In this document: piece after piece, positions 1 through 11,355 of the stretch
Layout of the letters: every line of letters begins with the position of its first letter
How positions within the stretch are numbered: position 1 is the first letter of the stretch
NCBI GenBank assembly: GCA_947034885.2
Contig: OX344754.2
Location: 2,294,001-2,358,000, forward strand
Length of the DNA stretch: 64,000 nt
Source: Thuidium tamariscinum
Lineage: Eukaryota > Streptophyta > Bryopsida > Hypnales > Thuidiaceae
Reading direction: 5' to 3'
Program-made: the position numbers and the translations under genes
The notes under the pieces: model-generated
Told to the model about the DNA's origin: nothing
Database searches by the model: none
Seen by the model: only the letters and a program-made list of their open reading frames with translations

Positions 1-1053
1 TTGGTGTTGAAAAGATACATTGACAATTTTTATATTCTCCTCATCTCTTATAACCATAGACAAATCTTCTTTAAGTCTTACATTCTTTTCCAACAAGTGG
101 TTTTTTGAAGATGATACTTTAATAGTAAGATGATTATACTTTTGTTTTAAATCTTCCACCAAACTAAATAAAGTACTATTATCTATTTCCAATGATTTTG
201 TTAAATCTTTTTGTTCAACAAGCTCATTTTCCTTTGACAACAATACCACGTCCAAATTTGCATTTTGTTTAATCATATATTCACTAAATTTAGAAACTTT
301 GAACAAATCATTTTGAAGTACCTTAATTGAATCTTCATAAATTTCTTTCATTTTCTTTGAAGACTTTTCAAATTCTTCATGCAACTCTATCTGAAGATCT
401 TTACACTTCTTTTCTTTTTCAATCTTTTGATTATTCATAATTGACATTTGACTTAAAGATAATAGAGCTACAATATTTGAAGCATCACGTTGATTTGTCA
501 TATCGTTTAAAGAACATAGAGCATTTTCTAATTGCAATTGAGCATTTTTCAAATTTTTCAAATTTACAAAATTTTCATTTTCAATATGACTTTTGCATTC
601 AAGAGCTTCTCTACAATTACTTTGTGCAAGTTTGAATTCTCCTTTCAAGCTTTCTACTTCATTATTCAAAGTAGCCAATGACGATTCCAATGTAACTCTA
701 GTCAAATCCATTTTTTTGATTTCCATAGACAAACTCAAATTTTCTTTTTCACATTCATGTAGCTTATTTTCCTTGGCAATACCATCAATAACCCGATTTT
801 GATATTCCATAATGACAAAATCTTGATGTTGGCGTTGCTCTTCAAAAGAATTTTTTTCATTCTTTAGTGATTCTAATTCAACTTTTGTTTCTTGAAATGA
901 TTGATATAATCTATTCCAATTCAATTTTGATTTTTCTAATTCACTCAATAATAATTTATTATAATTCTCAAGAGATTCTATTTTGTTTCCATATTCAAAG
1001 TTTGAATATACAATTCTTGGTTGACCATTCCAACTACCTTGGTAATAAGCCAT
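1..1053 (-). CDS. Coiled-coil protein, 3' part beyond the window (partial)
   Basis: Read on the minus strand from an ATG at 1053-1051, the frame stays open for 351 codons to base 1 and continues off the left edge. In DNA this AT-rich such a run without a stop is very unlikely by chance. The product starts MAYYQGSWNGQPRIVYSNFE and then becomes rich in Glu, Lys, Asn, Leu and Ser with heptad-like spacing (for example KIESLENYNKLLLSELEKSK near residues 29-48), so a long coiled coil is predicted. No catalytic motif, membrane segment or signal peptide is visible. Upstream the frame is open without another ATG back to a stop at 1095-1093, so this Met is the likely start unless an exon is joined. I do not recognise the family. 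It lies about 2 kb downstream, on the same strand, of a primer-binding site at 3129-3147, so it may be an accessory frame of a fossil LTR element rather than a host gene. Confidence 0.6.
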   Translation of the reverse strand, partial: MAYYQGSWNGQPRIVYSNFEYGNKIESLENYNKLLLSELEKSKLNWNRLYQSFQETKVELESLKNEKNSFEEQRQHQDFVIMEYQNRVIDGIAKENKLHECEKENLSLSMEIKKMDLTRVTLESSLATLNNEVESLKGEFKLAQSNCREALECKSHIENENFVNLKNLKNAQLQLENALCSLNDMTNQRDASNIVALLSLSQMSIMNNQKIEKEKKCKDLQIELHEEFEKSSKKMKEIYEDSIKVLQNDLFKVSKFSEYMIKQNANLDVVLLSKENELVEQKDLTKSLEIDNSTLFSLVEDLKQKYNHLTIKVSSSKNHLLEKNVRLKEDLSMVIRDEENIKIVNVSFQHQ

Positions 1054-1095
1054 TTTAAAAATCTTAATGAAGTCTCTTTCTCATTAATGCCCTAT

Positions 1096-1780
1096 TGTAC
1101 AAAATTCCCGGGAAGCGGTGTCGGGTAGAGAGGAGCGCGCTTAGGGAACACGCGGGGTGTCTGGCTGCAAGTCGTTGAGTCAGTGACAGGTAATGTCGAA
1201 AACTCGAATCTTCACTCGATCTTCGCTTCAATCTTCTATAGACTTATCTTGTGGTGGCTCTATGGGGCCAAAGGTAAGGGTGTGTAATAAGAAACAAGGT
1301 TTCGGACAGGTAAAACGGGACGGCCAACACGAGTGACCGTCCGGATGATGGGCCCCTAAACTTCAAACCCACGATGACCAGGAAGCGCCTTTCATCAATG
1401 GGAACAACATAAAAGATCGACCATGCGGGCCATTAACCCCACTTCGTCGCCACAAACACAAAACGGGGCTAATAACTGTCATAAGAATGACTCCATAGCC
1501 CGCAACCAAGTTTACAATGCAAAAATTGAAATAACAACTAGCCTCCAAAACCGGCTAGGAAAAACAAGAAAATCACAACGAGCCTCCAAAACCGGCTAGG
1601 AAAAACAAGCCACAAGCCACACACACGAATCTTCAATCTTCTTCCCCTTTGAGTCCCAAATCTTCAACCTTGAGTCTTGAGAACTTCTTTCACTTTCAAA
1701 CTTGAAGAAATCTTAACAAAAACTAAGTAAAACTAAGTTCTATACAAGCTGCGACCTTCCATCCACTGTCACAGGTGCTC
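1096..1780. other. Leader-like stretch of mixed composition with a short direct repeat
   Basis: Between the coiled-coil frame and the 180-bp repeats lies a stretch clearly richer in G+C (about 1105-1560) than its surroundings. At 1541-1568 and 1582-1609 a 28-bp segment beginning GCCTCCAAAACCGGCTAGGA is repeated directly with a period of 41 bp. No convincing coding frame is seen. If the LTR reading of 3129-3400 is right, this is untranslated leader of that element. Confidence 0.4.
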
Positions 1781-2600
1781 TAGGAACTCAAATGCTAAGT
1801 GCTTTAGCAATTTAGAAAGCTAAGAGCACGAACTAATCACTCACAAAATTTGAGCCTATTCTAAGATACTGTCCAAAAGTTATATGAGAGCAAAGTTGAG
1901 GTCCTCCTCCTTCTTTTTAAATAATCACTGCCTCTTTATATCTCAATAACTTTTGATTAAAAACTCCAAATACTAAGTGTAAGAGCAATTTAGAAAGCTC
2001 TCAATAACATCTATAACTTGTGAAAATATCACAATGATCTAAGATATTGTCCAAAAGTTATGAAAGGTAGAGTCTCGGCCTTCTCAAATAAGAAGGTATG
2101 AAATTCTCCAACCTTTGATATTACATAACTTTTGCATCACAACTCCAATTCATACAAATAAACTCAATTTGGAAAGATAAAATGATGATCTATCACGTCT
2201 CAAAGTTTCAATTCCATAAAAGAAACTGACCAAAAGTTGTGGTCGTTGAAGATACAGCCTCCCTCCTTCAAGTCCAAACTTCACTCTAAAGTTTGTCACC
2301 TCATAACTTTTTGATAAAAACTCTAAACGGTAAGTGTCATATCTTTTTAGAAAGATACACACAAGGAAAATACACCCTCCAAATCTCAAGTCAAACAAAC
2401 AAGTATTACAAAAGTTATAGCTTGTTGAAGCCTTTGCCCTCTCAATGGAGATCCTTGGGTCTTCACAATTTCAAACTCTCATAACTTTTGACACTCAACT
2501 CCAAATTCAACTTGTGAACACTCTTTGAAAAGCTCTAAACACAAAAAATGTCATGTCAAAATTTCATTACTCAATTCTTCATGCTCAATGAGCTACATCA
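1781..2600. repeat. Five degenerate tandem repeats of about 180 bp
   Basis: Units begin near 1781, 1963, 2137, 2315 and 2497, giving spacings of 182, 174, 178 and 182 bp. Each carries the same order of words: ACTCCAAA-like start, then TTTAGAAAGCTC or a variant, then about 70-80 bases on CAAAAGTTAT(G), then a CTC-rich stretch, then CATAACTTTTG. CAAAAGTTAT and ATAACTTTTG are reverse complements, so each unit could form a hairpin. Units are strongly diverged, so the array is old. No continuous reading frame crosses it. Confidence 0.75.
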
Positions 2601-3128
2601 ACCCGAAATTCGGCCAAAACTCCCCAAAACACACACACACTTCTCTCTCTCCACACATCATCTAACCAAAAAAAACTCCCCATGAAAAAACTCTCCAAAC
2701 TCCCCTAAGAGGAGGAAGAAGAACACTCACCAACTCTAAGTTAAGTGGGAGATGCCCAAATGGATCTCCAAACAACTATTGTCCAAAGGAAAAGAACAAG
2801 AACATAAGTTCAAGTTTACTCTCCAAAGCTAATGAAACTCAAGATCAAACTAAAAAATAAACTAATTCTAACTCATAATCTTATCTTCTAAACATATGGA
2901 TAAAATTTAAGATTAAAATGAGATATTAAACTTCAACTAAACTAAATGGAGGTAAAAACTAAAGTCAAAGAAGAATCCTAAGACTCTAAATCTCATGACT
3001 TCATAAAAACCCTCTAGTTCAACATTTTAGTGTTGAACTTCAAACCTAAATATAGATTCTAGAACTTGAATTCTAAAATCTAATTTGAATATAAAATACG
3101 TATACATTTTAAATAATGTATGCATTTA

Positions 3129-3400
3129 CATCACGACAACGGCGCCAAATGTCGAGCCAAAAAGAATAACAACCCGGATAGGATTGTCCATTTTTCTTGT
3201 AGTATAGTAGCAAAGGTTCATTCGCTAGGAATTTTGTAATCAAATAGGAAAAATTATGAATAAAATATAAATAATATAAACTAATCATTAGATTTGACAC
3301 ATTGTCCATTACAAATTGTCAAAGAATATGAAACCAAACACAAATCAAACACAACCACAAGAATAATAAATTTTATTACAAATTCCAATAATCAATTTCT
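3129..3400 (-). mobile_element. LTR end and tRNA-Asp primer-binding site of a fossil LTR element
   Basis: On the minus strand 3147-3129 reads TGGCGCCGTTGTCGTGATG, matching the complement of the plant tRNA-Asp 3' end (TGGCGCCGTTGCCGGGG), the primer site of Athila/Tat-type Ty3 elements. Just upstream the minus strand ends GGCTCGACA, an acceptable LTR terminus in CA, so an LTR should occupy 3150 upward and the internal region should run toward base 1. The far LTR end was not located. No polymerase region is in the window, so the element is partial as seen here. Confidence 0.55.
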
Positions 3401-6229
3401 TAGCTCCAAAAACAAATCAAGAGAGAGGGTTAGGAGAATGTCAATTTGTCTTACCTATATATCTAAACAATAAGACAACTATTTGCCTTGAAAGGACTCC
3501 AAGAGAATTTGCCACCTTTCTAATTTAGTCTTTATAGAGCTTTCTATATCTAAGGCATATAAAATGACAATTAGCCAATTATCCTCTATAAATGTGAAAA
3601 CGATTTGATAATTGGTCTCATTTTATATAGAAAATGACAAGTAATCAAAAACAAAAAAAATCTACTTGACTACACCCCCCTACAGTTGTAGTACACTACT
3701 ATGTGCATTTATAGAATTGTTTCTAAAAACTTTGACTTGGCAAGTAAAAAGAGTACATTCTATTAAGGCCAAAAAAATAAATTAGAGGCCCACTCTATAC
3801 AAGGACAACAAATTATATTGTTCCATCCAATAATGTATTGCACAATTCATAGTTTTTTGGTTAATTCTACATTTAATTTCATACAAGTTATACACTTGCA
3901 TAATTTCCAAGATACAAGAAGTACTTTGCACATGCTCATACGAGTTTTTTGCCTTGTCTAAAAACCTACAAAATATCACCTCTACATTAAAAAAACTGAA
4001 AAATAATTATATTCTGATAATGACAATCAATGTCTATAGTTTCTATAAAAATTTGAAAATCTTTCCTTTTGAATTGACTTCTTAGACCCTACATCCATTA
4101 AAAAAATTCCAACAACCAATTGGCCTTTTTCATGTTCAATGTCTTCCATTTGCATCACTCACCTTACCTTCTCTACACTTCATGCTTGCTTCAAATGTAC
4201 TGGATTGAATTGCAATAGTTTTGTAGGTGGAAATGTGGGATTCTAAACTTAAGATTGTTGCACTTAAAGCCCTAAAGTATTTTCTCCTTTGCATATGAAA
4301 CTATAGAATCTTGCATGAATTTAATATGCACTTATATAGAAGAAATCTCATAAATTCTAATATATAAGCATTCCAAATGACTTAAAGAATTTTTTATGGC
4401 AACTTCTCAAACCTCATTATAAAACTTTCTATCCTCCTAATTTGAACCTCAATACTAAGTCTCCACATTTACAAGGTGGGAAAACAAATTTTAGAATTTG
4501 ATAGAAAAACACCTTACCACTTCAAGAACCAAGGATTTTATTTTGTTGAAAACACTCAAAATTGCCATTTCTATTTCAAATAGTTTAATGGAATTGAATT
4601 GAAAATTATTATTTATGAACATCTTATTACTAGATATTACACTTAATTTGCATGACAATGGATGGAATGAATATCCAAAATTTTGACAATTCAAATTACA
4701 AGATTCTTACGTTTAGAGTGAAGAAAACAATTCTCTTAGCACATACAAAGACTATGCTTTTGGACTTCACACCTTCTTTATTTTAAAATATGCCACCATT
4801 CAATTATGAGTTTCAAATCTTTATAGAAGAAAACTTGGTTGAGATTCTAGAAATAAAATAATCCACAAAAATCTATTATTTATTTTTTTAAATTTGTTAG
4901 ATAGAAGTATTTATGAGTTATAAACAAAACCTAAATTAATAATGTCTACAAGATGACAAAAGAATTACTAATGAGACTGCCATAGATGAGTTAAGTAGCA
5001 TTGTTGTGTGAACAATGAAAGGTTCTTATTGAAAATTTCATTTATAAGATTCAAAGACTTTAAATTCAAAATATTCAAAGTGAATATCAAAGTCCATCAA
5101 AATGCAAAATATTCAATTCTTATCTGCTTCAAAACCAAATTATTGTGATGTATAATAATATAAATGCATTATATATCTTTTGTACATCATTTTAATAGTT
5201 TTCTAGCGACATGAAGGTCAACTCTAATTAACTAGTAATATTCTGTAAGGTGACTATTGCAACACTTATCTTCTTTGAGATCTAACCTTAAAAAAACTAC
5301 ACAAAATTATATAGATATTTAGTGCATGATTTTAGATACATAAAACACTATCATGGAACACTAAAGGATATTTTGTGAAATGAATTGTCATAATTTACAA
5401 ATAAAATAAAATAAAAGCACAATTTATATCCTTGAACTTGTCTATGACTCAATGTATAGATGCTAGACTTTCCAAAAATTTCTATAAATTCCAACATTTT
5501 TTTTCCTTATTAGAGCCGGTAAACACTTGCACTTCTCTACTTCTTTCTATTATTTGAGACAATTTCAATATTGCAAAGAATCTACATAAATTCTTCTAAA
5601 AACTATCCCATTTGTAGAAGTTTCACTTCCTTTTCTTGAAAACATTTACATGTCATTTTTTTCCACCTAAAAAATTTTAGCAACTTCTTCAAAATGTAAT
5701 TGTTTGGTATCTGACTTGGAGGTGGTTTATCCTTTATAATTATACCTTCCAAGTATATTTATAAATAAATAAATAATTTTTAATATATGCTTTCTCAATC
5801 ATTTATTATCTCACTTTCCCTAAGGTGTAGTTATAGACAAGAAATGAAAAATTCAAATCTATCATTATGAATTATTTCTAACTTACAACTCTTTAATTGA
5901 TTGACTTGTTGACCAATTGATTCTTCTAATTTCAAAGTCTTACAATAGATTTTTATGAAAGTCAAGAAATTTTTTATAATGTCCAATAAAACTATAACTT
6001 TCGAGATTACTCAGGTAGGTAAGTATATACATATAATGCCTTCAAAAAATATAGTTTTCAAATCAATCTACATTTGTGATATATAATCATTTTTTCCTAA
6101 GCACAATATGTATTGTGCTTCTGTGCATTCACTTAAAAACTTTGTACACTAAATTTTCACATGGAGGGGCTTAAATTCTTTTAATGAAAAATCAAATGAT
6201 GAATTTTTATTTAACCTATGAAGCTTTCT
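3401..6229. other. AT-rich intergenic DNA, nothing assigned
   Basis: Short frames only, none with domain-like composition. The first few hundred bases may be the rest of the LTR whose end lies at 3150. No inverted-repeat ends were recognised. Confidence 0.5.
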
Positions 6230-6720
6230 TTCTTTCAAAAATAGTTTACTATCCAAAAACATATCCAAATTAAATGTTATATTATCTAGTTTGGAGGTTA
6301 TTAGATCTACCCTAAACCTAAGAAACAAATTTAGAGGACAAATGTAGATGACATGGTCTTCTAGTAGATATGTAGCTCTCCATTGACAGAATTTTAAAAC
6401 AATGTATTATTTTATGTTGTGGGAGTCAAGAAAGTGAGTTCCTTTGTGCTTACATTTTGAAAGGTAAGAAGTATTATTTTACTAATTTGTTTGATAGATA
6501 ATCATGTCATAAAGTTTTTTGAAATGGCCATATATGATGTTATGTGAATGTACCTTGTTTTTGCAGTTTTTCCTAATCAAAACATCACAACATGTTTTTT
6601 CTTGAGACTTGGCACTTTACTAGTTCTCCTTCTTTCATGTTTTTTATATGGAATTCCTTCCTTGGGTACCTTTGTCTAAAAGATGTATACATTTGCAAAC
6701 TACATGTACATTACAAGGTG
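6230..6720 (+). mobile_element. Old diverged copy of inverted-repeat family A (no ends seen)
   Basis: The order of words matches the interior of the clear copy at 42430-43152: AAAAATAGTTTACTATCC, then CATGGTCTTCTA, then GTGAGTTCC..TGTGCTT near AAGTATTATTTT, then AATGGCCA, then CTTGGCACTTT..TAGTTCTCCT. The terminal GGGTGATTGCAAG motif is not visible, so this is an eroded or truncated relative in the same orientation as that copy. Confidence 0.6.
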
Positions 6721-7728
6721 CCCATCTTCAATGTTTTGCATTGTATATTCAAAACTAATGTAATCTTTCTGAATTTGGATAGAATTTTTATTAGTAATGG
6801 ATGCCTATAGTGTTTGAATTGTATTGCATGCTTGTAGTATAGGAAAGAATAGTAGACCTCATCCTAAGAAATTGTATAGCAACGGATGCACTAGCTAGTT
6901 GCACATTTAGTTTTATATTGCCATTAATAACATTGTTGGTGATTTTTGGGTGTTTGTGTTGAAGCACCAATACGTTCTCTACAATTCTTGTGAAATACTT
7001 TAGAAAAGAGTATGTTTAGATGTTATATTGAAAATTTTTAACGTAAATCCAAAGAAATTTACAATGCCAACATAAGTGACATTTCTATTAGTTTCAAAAA
7101 AGAAAGAGGATATATACATTATGTACAATGATGGGGAAGCCATAGTTCATAATTCTACAACAAACATGTAAAAATGTGTTTTATTGTCATTTTTTTTGGT
7201 GCATAATTACACGTATTTTTGTAATTTATTGGGATAATAATATTACTCCCACTTCTATTAATTTTTATTTTATTTTATTTTAATTCAAATTCAAAGTAAA
7301 TTAATCTTTGAAGTATAAATTGTCTTAATTTATTTTGCATTTTCATTTCATGAATGAAGTGAAAGGTAGTATATAATTTATTCTAATAAAAGAATGAAAA
7401 ATTATGTTTCCTTTGTAGTAGAAATTGTTGATCACAAATTCAAGCTACCAAATTTTCAAAACCAATAACTATATATTTGTTTTAAAAAATGAGTATTGTG
7501 TGGGAATACAATTTGGAGGTTGGTATGTAGTTCATGGGAGAATAAAGTTTATCTTATTGAATGTTATATCACTAGGTGATTTAATTGTAATCACATTGGA
7601 TACAACAAATACTTTGTAATCTATAGGGTTTTTTTTTCTGAAAAGAAGGCGACACATTCACTTATAGAAAGTTGAACATGTATTTTTTTTTATAGCGCAA
7701 TATGGCATTGAAAGTGAACTCAAAGTAG
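6721..7728. other. AT-rich intergenic DNA, nothing assigned
   Basis: No coding signal or repeat boundary recognised. Several pentamer runs of TTTTA near 7265-7280 are simple-sequence drift. Confidence 0.5.
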
Positions 7729-8064
7729 GTAGAGCACAGGTGGTGGATTGCAGTTGATGATAAAGGCAATCCAAGTTTATGGACAACCGAACTTGCAATT
7801 GAGGAGGACCGTGATTGGTCACCGTTGGGATCTTTAACGGGAACCGTGATGGCTTTAGCAAACACGTGTGATGCAAGAGTGAAAGTAATTGTGAGTAGCA
7901 AAGGGGAAGATCTGACAAAGTATAAGTTGAAGAAACAACTTATACTTGCATCAATTCATTTATTGCTTGGTTACATCAATCTTGGAATCAGCTTCACAAT
8001 TTCTGAAGGACAATTGATGCCCATTGTTAAAGGGAATAGTGGATTCCACCCTTCCACCAAGTGA
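7729..8064 (+). CDS. Exon-like open frame of unknown function
   Basis: A frame open for 111 codons between a stop at 7726-7728 and a stop at 8062-8064. It contains readable protein-like text (for example HRWWIAVDDKGNPSLWTTEL and later DRDWSPLGSLTGTVMALANT), and its G+C is clearly above the flanks. A splice acceptor-like CACAG sits near 7735-7739, so it could be an exon. No ATG lies near the beginning of the frame; the first Met is at 7825. I cannot name a family. It ends less than 100 bp before family A element 8150-8881 and may be an isolated gene fragment. Confidence that it is translated is low. Confidence 0.3.
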   Translation, partial: VEHRWWIAVDDKGNPSLWTTELAIEEDRDWSPLGSLTGTVMALANTCDARVKVIVSSKGEDLTKYKLKKQLILASIHLLLGYINLGISFTISEGQLMPIVKGNSGFHPSTK

Positions 8065-8149
8065 ACCTCTAAATGATGAACTAAGTATGGATGAAGACAT
8101 ACACAGAATTGTCGGAACAAAAACGAAGGAAAAGATTTAATCCTCTGTA

Positions 8150-8881
8150 GGGTCATTGCAAGAAAGACCGACCGATTTATGTAGCGTTTTCCACGGTACT
8201 GCTGAAATTTTTGGGAGTACTGTATAATTAGAAAAAAAAAATTTAAAAATATAAAAAATATGTTTTATGTATATACCTCTAAGAAGAAGGTATACTAGGA
8301 AGGAATAGTGTAGAAAAATTCTCTAAGTAGGAGAACTAGAAAAGTGCAAATTTTCATGAAAATAGGTACTTTGACATTTTAATTTGTAAAAAATAGGGAA
8401 TTTTTTTTAAAAAAAAACTAAAATTTTTCAATTTGGTAGAACTTTATGATGAAGAGATTTCACCAAAAGAATGATCTCAAAACCATCTTAAATGTTCAAA
8501 AGTATGCGCACAAGGGAGGCATGTTCGTGCACATGTAGAGGAAAGAGAATAATGATTTTTGAGATTTCCTTTGGCAGAAACATGACTACCTAGTATGGAA
8601 ATAGGCCACAAAAATTTCAGCTTTAGATCATTAATTTTGGATTCTCCCTAGTACTAAAAACCCCTAAACCGCAAAGTGTGACAAATTAGCTTAATTGAAA
8701 TTTAATTATAAAATGATTTTTGAATTTTTTTGAAAAATAAGGAATTTGATTATTGTCATATCAGACATCTTCAGTCAAAATTTCAAGTTAATATGATTCA
8801 TACTTTAAAAGTTATAATCAATAACAACTCCGTCATTCAAAGTGTGACGCAAAATAGTACCGGTCTTTCTTGCAATCACCT
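8150..8881 (-). mobile_element. Family A non-autonomous DNA transposon, copy 1
   Basis: Ends read GGGTCATTGCAAGAAAGACC on the left and, reverse-complemented, AGGTGATTGCAAGAAAGACC on the right. They are flanked by the 4-bp direct repeat TGTA (8146-8149 and 8882-8885). The length of 732 bp matches copies at 23520 (729) and 42430 (723). Interior words (CTAAGTAGGAGAACTAGAAA, AAAAGTTATAATC) are the reverse complement of those in the 42430 copy, so it lies inverted relative to that copy. No transposase is encoded. Confidence 0.85.
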
Positions 8882-8885
8882 TGTA

Positions 8886-10160
8886 TGAGTAGTAGAAACA
8901 CCAAAAGAAGAATTGTTGTGAGGAAGGAGAAGCAAATGTTAATGTGAAGCTAAACAAAGAGTTAGTGTAGGGAGTTTATGTGGTTTTGATGTGTGTGTAT
9001 GAATGCAGTAGTCAATACATTTTGTGTGTTGCATCTTTGAATAAAAAAAATGAAGTGGTAATATATTGTCTACCATTTCATACTATTATGATGAATGCTT
9101 ATGCAAGTGCTTTGCAAATACTATTGGTACACTAGTGAAGTTTGCATGAAAAATGTGCAATGATCAAGTTATAGTAATATGCACACTGTGAACTAAATAC
9201 GAAAATAAGAAAAAAATATTAATTAATGAAGAGTTCATTAGTATATTTTTTTTTCAAAGAAAGAAAAATCAGAGGCTCTACAAAATCAACAACTAATGCT
9301 AAAACAACATTGATGGATGGAACATCAAAATAGAATTTTCTAAGATTTAAGGGGTACCAAAATTTTATAGAAATTGTTTTTGAAGCCCAAATTGTGTTTA
9401 TAATGAGTGCATTTCAAGAATGTCTAATTAAGTGTTTAATAGACATCTTTTAATTACTAAAAATTGGAGTTTTTCTTTGAAGTTTCAAACCTCATTCAAC
9501 CAAGCATTTGTAAAAAATGCATTATATAGCAGTTTAGTGACATGAATGACACCATTCTTTGGCATGAATTAGCTAGATATTAGAATAAAATTTTCACTTT
9601 TGTAGTGCTCATTTTATATAGTACTAATACATATCATTCCAAAATTGTAGAAGCCTTGCCAATAATTGTGCAACTTTTAAGCATTATAGAAATCAAGCTT
9701 TTATAGCTTTGGAAATTTTTTTCCCTTCATTGTTCATTGGAGATTCTATGTCATACTTGAAGGTTATGGGTGGATTCTTGATGTGCTTTTTAGAAATTCC
9801 AAAAGATTCAAAAGATTTGCAAAAAAATACTTCGCTTTTCTAAAATAATTTGTTCATCTAATATTATAATCTCAATATTCTAAGGATATATTCTCTTAAA
9901 AATTGCACATTCACATTTAGGTAGTTGGTTCAAATATTCATCAATGAATTCCTCAATAAATAAGGCAATTTCAAATTATTCCATTTTTCCTATCAAACGT
10001 GTAAAAGCTTCTTACTTCCAATGTTTTGCCTATGATATTTAGAGGTTTATTAGATAAAGTGCATTTTTTTTTCATTTGCAATCCATCTAATGGATGGTTG
10101 AGCACTTAAGGACTAATATCCAAGTACTACTTACAAGACTGCTTAGCATAAATGGATTTT
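8886..10160. other. AT-rich intergenic DNA, nothing assigned
   Basis: No gene or repeat boundary recognised between the family A copy and the family B copy. Confidence 0.5.
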
Positions 10161-10520
10161 TTTTGTTGAACATTACCTCAGGGATGCTATTTTGTGAACA
10201 TGTGAGTGTAAGCCTATGAGCCTGTAAGCATGTGAGCCTAGAATTTTTGGTGAAATTTTTAGTGATTTTTAGAATATGAACCTATTATTGTGCTTTAAGA
10301 ATTTAGGATTTTTTTATAGCTAGTAACCCCCTTGTGGGATTTGAAATTTGTGACTTTCAAATTTATTTTCTTTTCAATTTTCAATTTTTTTCAATTTTCA
10401 ATTTTTTTCAATTTTTTTTGCAACTCCACCCTCCGAAATCCTTCTTGATATTGATGGAAGTAGAAGGCTTCAAAGCTTTCAAAACTTTTTTTCTTTTTCT
10501 TTTTTTAGGCTTGAATTCTA
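10161..10520 (+). mobile_element. Family B repeat, copy 1
   Basis: Shares GCTATTTTGTGA, GTAAGCC..GAGCCT, AGCCTAGAATTTTT, AGCTAGTAACCCCCTTGTGG and GCAACTCCA..CC with the copy at 20225-20735, in the same order and orientation. T-rich tracts (10375-10420) separate the conserved blocks. Exact ends and target duplication were not resolved. It does not look coding; the 66-codon frame through it follows the T-tract. Confidence 0.6.
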
Positions 10521-10892
10521 GGTATTTTTCCTAGATTTTCGTCAAAGTCTATTGCTGAATTCTGGGATAAGTTACATAGAGATTAAAATCTTTTTCTATT
10601 GTAAATTACAATATGAAGACTCCTTATTTGTATACTTTCTGTTATAACTCATGCAAATAGAAGGACTTAATCCATAATAGATACAAGTCACCCAAGTTAC
10701 ATCCCAGAGCATTGCTTTGTATCCTATACAAACTTAAATGCAGCATAATAAGCACTCATACCCAATTTGCAAATTTGATTTGTACATGGTAGTCAGAGAT
10801 ATCCAGGGTATCCTCTAACACTTATCAGCATATATTATAGAATAAGTGACGGTTAGTTGGGGCTTGTGCCTTAACTAGGGCAATTAAGCTGC
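10521..10892. other. Intergenic DNA, nothing assigned
   Basis: No gene or repeat boundary recognised up to the Tourist-like element. Confidence 0.5.
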
Positions 10893-10895
10893 TTA

Positions 10896-11355
10896 GAGCA
10901 TCCCCAACGCATGGCTCAGAAGAAGGCTTTGGCCGGTTGGACATGCCGTGCGTGAAGAAGGCGGCTTGCGCTTGTGGGGAACGTTTGCCCCACCGCGTGG
11001 CTCCAGGAAGCACACGGAATGGGGAGCTCGGCTCGCACTCCAAGACTGTAGCTTTACCAGATCATGCCGTAGCCTGACTTGTCAGGTGTGTGTGGGGTCA
11101 GCTGCATCTTTGGTCTTGGCCCATTGGCCCATTGAAGGAATGGGCGACCTTCCTAGTGATGCTCCGAGTTTGGAGTTCCGAGCCAGACAATACCACGCGT
11201 TGCCTCCCTCTCCCCAATTGGCCGTGTGTTGGGCAAATTTCGCCGCGGCCGTCTATTTTCCGTGCCAAGTCTTGCGCGCCGTGGGGAACTATTTCCTGCT
11301 CGGCTCGGCAACTCACTCAACTTGCGTGATATCTTGCGTGCCGCTGGGGATGCTC
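10896..11355. mobile_element. Tourist-like (PIF/Harbinger) MITE, 460 bp, GC-rich
   Basis: Begins GAGCATCCCCAACGCATGG and ends, reverse-complemented, GAGCATCCCCAGCGGCA. It is flanked by TTA on both sides (10893-10895 and 11356-11358), the target duplication of PIF/Harbinger elements. The interior is markedly G+C-rich against the AT-rich surroundings. The overlapping frames on both strands follow from this composition and carry no transposase motif, so the element is non-autonomous. Confidence 0.85.

Noticed and set aside
7658-7918. Minus-strand frames of 79-86 codons over the 7.7-7.9 kb region
   Set aside because: Antisense to the better-formed plus-strand frame 7729-8064, with overlapping alternatives in two frames.
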